From NCBI RefSeq assembly GCF_001612785.1, contig NZ_BDBC01000015.1, positions 1-64,000 on the forward strand: a stretch of DNA of 64,000 bases. Direction: 5' to 3'. This document shows, in pieces, positions 61,328-64,000 of the stretch (within the stretch, counting starts at the first letter, position 1; every line of letters starts with the position of its first letter). Source of the DNA: Nocardia beijingensis NBRC 16342 (lineage in GTDB: Bacteria > Actinomycetota > Actinomycetes > Mycobacteriales > Mycobacteriaceae). Both the position numbers and the translations under genes were made by a program. Under the pieces are notes generated by a model, which was given only the letters and a program-made list of their open reading frames with translations, was not told the origin of the DNA and did not search any database.

Positions 61328-62041
61328 ATGAGTCAGCCCGGCGGGTACCCGCCACCCGGTCAGCAGCCCGGCCAATGGCCGGGACAGCCGACGTTCGGTC
61401 AGCAGCCGCCAGTCGGCCAGTACCCGCCGCCGCAGGCGCCCGCGCAGTACGCGCCGCCCGCAGGGCAGCATCCGAGTCAACCGCATCTCGCCCAACCGCA
61501 GCCGGGCCAGCCGCCGTACGGGCAGCCAGCGCCCCAATTCGGCCAGCCCGCACCGCAGTACGGGCAGCCGCAGCCCTACGGGCAGCCGCCCTATGGCCAG
61601 CCGCAACCGTACGGTCAGCCGCAACAGTTCGGCCCGCAGGGCTACGGCGCGCCCGCCGATCCGCCTGGCATCACCATCGATGCCTCGTATTCGCTCTGGA
61701 CGTTCATGCTCGCGTTGACCAAGCCGAAGATCTTGGTCAACGGGCAGCGGGTGCCCAACACCCGCTGGGGCGCGAACCACATTCCGGTCGGCCCCGGGCA
61801 GTACCACGTCCGGGTCGCCACCCCGTGGTTGTTCGACATGGGTCCGGCCACTGTGACCGTGCCGATTGCCGAGGGGCAGGCCACCCGGTTCTACTACAAG
61901 GCGCCGGTGGTGATCTTCCTCAACGGCGCGATCGGGCCGGTTCCGCAGAAGGCGCCGGGCATGTTGTTCCTGTACATCATCTGGGCCCTGGTCGGCCTGA
62001 TGTTCCTGTTGAACATCGTGCTGATCGCCGCGACGGCCTGA
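61328..62041 (+). CDS. Membrane protein with Pro/Gln/Tyr/Gly-rich N-terminus
   Basis: 237 residues. Residues 1-112 are low complexity with repeated YGQP units. The rest holds a beta-rich part (ITIDASYSLWTFMLALTKPK, NGQRVPNTRWGANHIPVG, TVTVPIAEGQATRFYYKAP) and a single C-terminal helix (FLYIIWALVGLMFLLNIVLI). No known catalytic motif. GGAGGG ribosome site. The tail composition resembles that of the proteins at 3477-4175 and 4254-4781. A hairpin follows. Confidence 0.8.
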   Translation: MSQPGGYPPPGQQPGQWPGQPTFGQQPPVGQYPPPQAPAQYAPPAGQHPSQPHLAQPQPGQPPYGQPAPQFGQPAPQYGQPQPYGQPPYGQPQPYGQPQQFGPQGYGAPADPPGITIDASYSLWTFMLALTKPKILVNGQRVPNTRWGANHIPVGPGQYHVRVATPWLFDMGPATVTVPIAEGQATRFYYKAPVVIFLNGAIGPVPQKAPGMLFLYIIWALVGLMFLLNIVLIAATA

Positions 62042-62045
62042 ACCG

Positions 62046-62077
62046 AGAGAGGGCATCGGCCCGCCGGTGCCCTCTCT
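62046..62077 (+). terminator. Hairpin after the YGQP-rich membrane protein gene
   Basis: AGAGAGGGCATCGG / CCGGTGCCCTCTCT, 14-bp stem with one G-T pair, four bases after the stop. Likely terminator. Confidence 0.65.
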
Positions 62078-62085
62078 TCGCACCT

Positions 62086-62107
62086 GCTATGCAACTGGTT
62101 GCATAGC
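62086..62107. promoter_or_regulatory. Perfect dyad upstream of the SDR gene
   Basis: GCTATGCAAC-TG-GTTGCATAGC, 10-bp perfect arms, 78 bases before the SDR start. It has the size and form of a TetR-family operator; no regulator gene is next to it. Confidence 0.65.
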
Positions 62108-62184
62108 GAGCGGGTTTACGCTTAGTCTGCAAGCGCGTACAGCCGCGGGCTGCTGCCTGCGGCGGAAACGAAGGAGCAGGTCAG

Positions 62185-63036
62185 ATGACGGAACCGGGAT
62201 CCAAGCCGCTAGCGGGCCGGACGATGATCATGTCCGGCGGCAGTCGCGGCATCGGGCTGGAGATCGCCAAGCGGGCCGCGGCCGACGGCGCGAACATCAC
62301 CCTGATCGCGAAGACCGATCAGCCGCATCCCAAGCTGCCCGGCACCATCCACACCGCCGCCGCGGAACTCGAGGCGGCCGGCGGGCAGGTAGTGCCGTTC
62401 GTGGGCGACGTCCGCGTCGACGAGTCGGTGGCCGAGGCGGTGCGCCGGACGGTCGAGCGGTTCGGCGGCATCGACATCGTGGTGAACAACGCCTCCGCGA
62501 TCGACCTGTCCCCCACCGACGCGCTGCCGATGAAGAAGTACGACCTGATGCAGGACATCAACTGCAGGGGCAGCTTCCTGCTGTCCAAACTGAGCATCCC
62601 GCATCTGCGCGAATCGGCGAAGGCCGGGCGCAACCCGCACATCCTGACGCTGTCCCCGCCACTGAACCTGGACCCCAAGTGGGCGGGCATGGCGCTGGGC
62701 TACACCATCGCCAAGTACGGCATGTCGCTGACCACGCTGGGGCTGGCCGAAGAACTCAAAGGCGACGGCATCGGCGTCAACTCGCTGTGGCCGCGCACCA
62801 CCATCGCCACCGCGGCGGTGAAGAACCTGCTCGGCGGCGAGGAGATGATCTCCACCTCGCGCACCCCCGACATCTACGCCGACGCCGCCTACCTGGTGCT
62901 GACCTCGCCCGCCAAGGAGACCAGCGGCAACTTCTTCATCGACGACGATGTCCTGGCCGCACACGGCATCACCGACCTGGACAAGTACCGCGTCACCCCC
63001 GGCGACGGCGAATTGACCACCGACCTCTTTCTCTGA
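62185..63036 (+). CDS. Short-chain dehydrogenase, HSDL2-like
   Basis: 283 residues. NAD(P) motif MSGGSRGIGLEIAKRA; the segment IAKTDQPHPKLPGTIHTAA is typical of the HSDL2-like SDR subgroup; NNASAIDLS; catalytic Tyr and Lys in GYTIAKYGMSL (YxxxK); SLWPRTTIATAAV. The catalytic Ser is in TLSPPLNLD. Physiological substrate unknown; relatives are linked with fatty-acid or sterol metabolism. The dyad upstream suggests control by a TetR-type repressor encoded elsewhere. Confidence 0.88.
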   Translation: MTEPGSKPLAGRTMIMSGGSRGIGLEIAKRAAADGANITLIAKTDQPHPKLPGTIHTAAAELEAAGGQVVPFVGDVRVDESVAEAVRRTVERFGGIDIVVNNASAIDLSPTDALPMKKYDLMQDINCRGSFLLSKLSIPHLRESAKAGRNPHILTLSPPLNLDPKWAGMALGYTIAKYGMSLTTLGLAEELKGDGIGVNSLWPRTTIATAAVKNLLGGEEMISTSRTPDIYADAAYLVLTSPAKETSGNFFIDDDVLAAHGITDLDKYRVTPGDGELTTDLFL

Positions 63037-63056
63037 CCCGCACGACATGCGGGCAT

Positions 63057-63092
63057 GCCCCCGGAACCGGTCATGGACGCGGTTCCGGGGGC
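63057..63092. terminator. Bidirectional terminator between the SDR gene and glfT2
   Basis: GCCCCCGGAACC / GGTTCCGGGGGC, 12-bp perfect stem with a 12-base loop, between convergent genes. Confidence 0.7.
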
Positions 63093-63099
63093 GCCAGGG

Positions 63100-64000
63100 T
63101 CAGGCGCGCGGAGCGCCGGACTTCTCGATCCCGTACAACCGCTCCCAGTTCTCGCGGCTGGTCAGTTCCGGCATGGCCGCGCGGTACTGCGCCTGCACGG
63201 CGGGCAGCTCTCGGCGGAGGCGCCGCAGCACGCGCACCATCCGACGCAGCAATCGCAGCGCGCGGGCCTTGTCGCGCTGACGCACCCGGACACCGGACTG
63301 CGAGGCGTCGGTGACCACCACGTGGTCGAACAGCGAGACATGCCACCAGTAGGCGTCTTCCCTGGTGACGCCGATGATGCCGTGCTGGGTGCGGCCGAGC
63401 CACTGATTGATCGCGCGCTTGATCAAGACCAGCTTCGCGCGACTGGGTTCGCCACCGGCACGGCGCAGTTGGATGTCCGCGGAGCGAACCGGCGGCGTCG
63501 CGGCCGGATGCTTGATCGTCTCGGGATAGTCGGCCCGGCTGGTGCGCGCGGCGGCCAGCGCTTCGATCCCGCCGTCGTGCAGCACCTTCGGGCCTTTCAG
63601 GAAGTCCTCGATGCCCTGCAGAGTCGTGTGCACCAGGCCGTACTGCATCGCGACCAACTGCTCGGCCATCTCCCGGAACAGCCTGCCCGCGATGTCCTTA
63701 CCGTCCAGCTCGGTGTGCAGCGAGCCGACGATCAGCGAGTTGCGGGTGCTGAAGTAGCGCGCCCAGTCGTCGTAGTCCTTCCAGTAGAAGTCCGCGTGCC
63801 AGACCGCGGCGTTGGGCAGCGTGACGGTGACGAAACCGTGCTCGCGCGCCCGGATGCCGTATTCCACGTCGTCCCACTGGAAGAAGATCGGGATCGGCAG
63901 GCCGATCTTCGCGACCACCTCGGCCGGGATGAGGCAGGTCCACCAGGCGTTGTAGCCCGCGTCCACGCGGCGCTCCTGGTTCTTCTTCAGCATGCTGGTG
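63100..64000 (-). CDS. glfT2: Galactofuranosyltransferase GlfT2, C-terminal part
   Basis: The frame is open to the window edge, so the N-terminal part lies beyond it. About 300 C-terminal residues are present. GT2 polymerase that alternates beta-1,5 and beta-1,6 galactofuranose linkages. Seen: IFFQWDDVEYGIRAREHGF with the catalytic Asp pair and AVWHADFYWKDYDDWARYF with metal-binding His. The C-terminal helical domain (LVLIKRAINQWLGRTQHG) makes the tetramer. It ends a galactan section that starts with wzm. Confidence 0.95.
   Translation of the reverse strand, partial: TSMLKKNQERRVDAGYNAWWTCLIPAEVVAKIGLPIPIFFQWDDVEYGIRAREHGFVTVTLPNAAVWHADFYWKDYDDWARYFSTRNSLIVGSLHTELDGKDIAGRLFREMAEQLVAMQYGLVHTTLQGIEDFLKGPKVLHDGGIEALAAARTSRADYPETIKHPAATPPVRSADIQLRRAGGEPSRAKLVLIKRAINQWLGRTQHGIIGVTREDAYWWHVSLFDHVVVTDASQSGVRVRQRDKARALRLLRRMVRVLRRLRRELPAVQAQYRAAMPELTSRENWERLYGIEKSGAPRA

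Overview
The window is about 64 kb of high-GC DNA from a mycolic-acid actinomycete, most likely Nocardia or a close relative. Supporting genes are an actinobacterial QcrB, a mycolyltransferase of the antigen 85 type, a KasA-like ketosynthase with a FadD32-like fatty-acyl-AMP ligase, a mycothiol-dependent isomerase family protein, the proteasome activator Bpa, and the galactan genes wzm, wzt, glfT1 and glfT2. From memory of Mycobacterium tuberculosis, tadA and its partner, tyrA, hisC, quinone oxidoreductase, the Rv3778c-type protein, bpa, wzm/wzt/glfT1 and glfT2 follow the order of Rv3752c to Rv3808c, with local insertions. The identification rests on gene content, not on a database search.

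0-7 kb: end of the qcr operon, then a dispersed queuosine-salvage set: gluQ, a queuosine-precursor transporter and tgt. 7-19 kb: regulator/target pairs with clear palindromic operators (TetR with a carboxymuconolactone-decarboxylase-like protein; MarR with a SnoaL-like protein; TetR with an MMPL exporter), a heterodimeric ABC exporter, and two paralogous small membrane proteins. 19-22 kb: guanine deaminase coupled to a membrane-anchored monooxygenase-like protein, then a nucleoside deaminase. 22-26.5 kb: an accessory island with a predicted PD-(D/E)XK nuclease fused to a coiled coil, an acidic partner, three overlapping small genes and a divergent XRE-TPR regulator.

26.5-40 kb: TrmO-like, AraC and VOC genes, tRNA-Ser(CGA), tadA and its partner, tyrA, a glycolipid-binding-like protein, a second ABC exporter pair, and a FAAL/ketosynthase pair. 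39-46 kb: a cytosine-5 methyltransferase with Vsr, small genes, two families of intergenic repeats, a stand-alone TnpB element, tRNA-Arg(ACG) and tRNA-Ser(GCT). 46-54 kb: dienelactone-hydrolase-like protein, hisC, mycolyltransferase, Ni/Co transporter, a bacterial nitric oxide synthase, tRNA-Ser(TGA), MarR and a lactate monooxygenase-like enzyme. 54-64 kb: quinone oxidoreductase, a PLP-fold protein without the PLP lysine, bpa, the galactan export and priming operon with a duplicated hairpin unit, a putative leader peptide before rsgA, an SDR and the C-terminal part of glfT2.

The points most worth following are the queuosine-salvage set with its altered Tgt pocket, the nuclease/coiled-coil island, the TnpB element, the 75-bp tandem hairpin inside the galactan operon, and the leader-peptide candidate before rsgA. 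Many starts lie 6-8 nt behind a TAnnnT-like box with no Shine-Dalgarno sequence, so leaderless transcription is probably common here.
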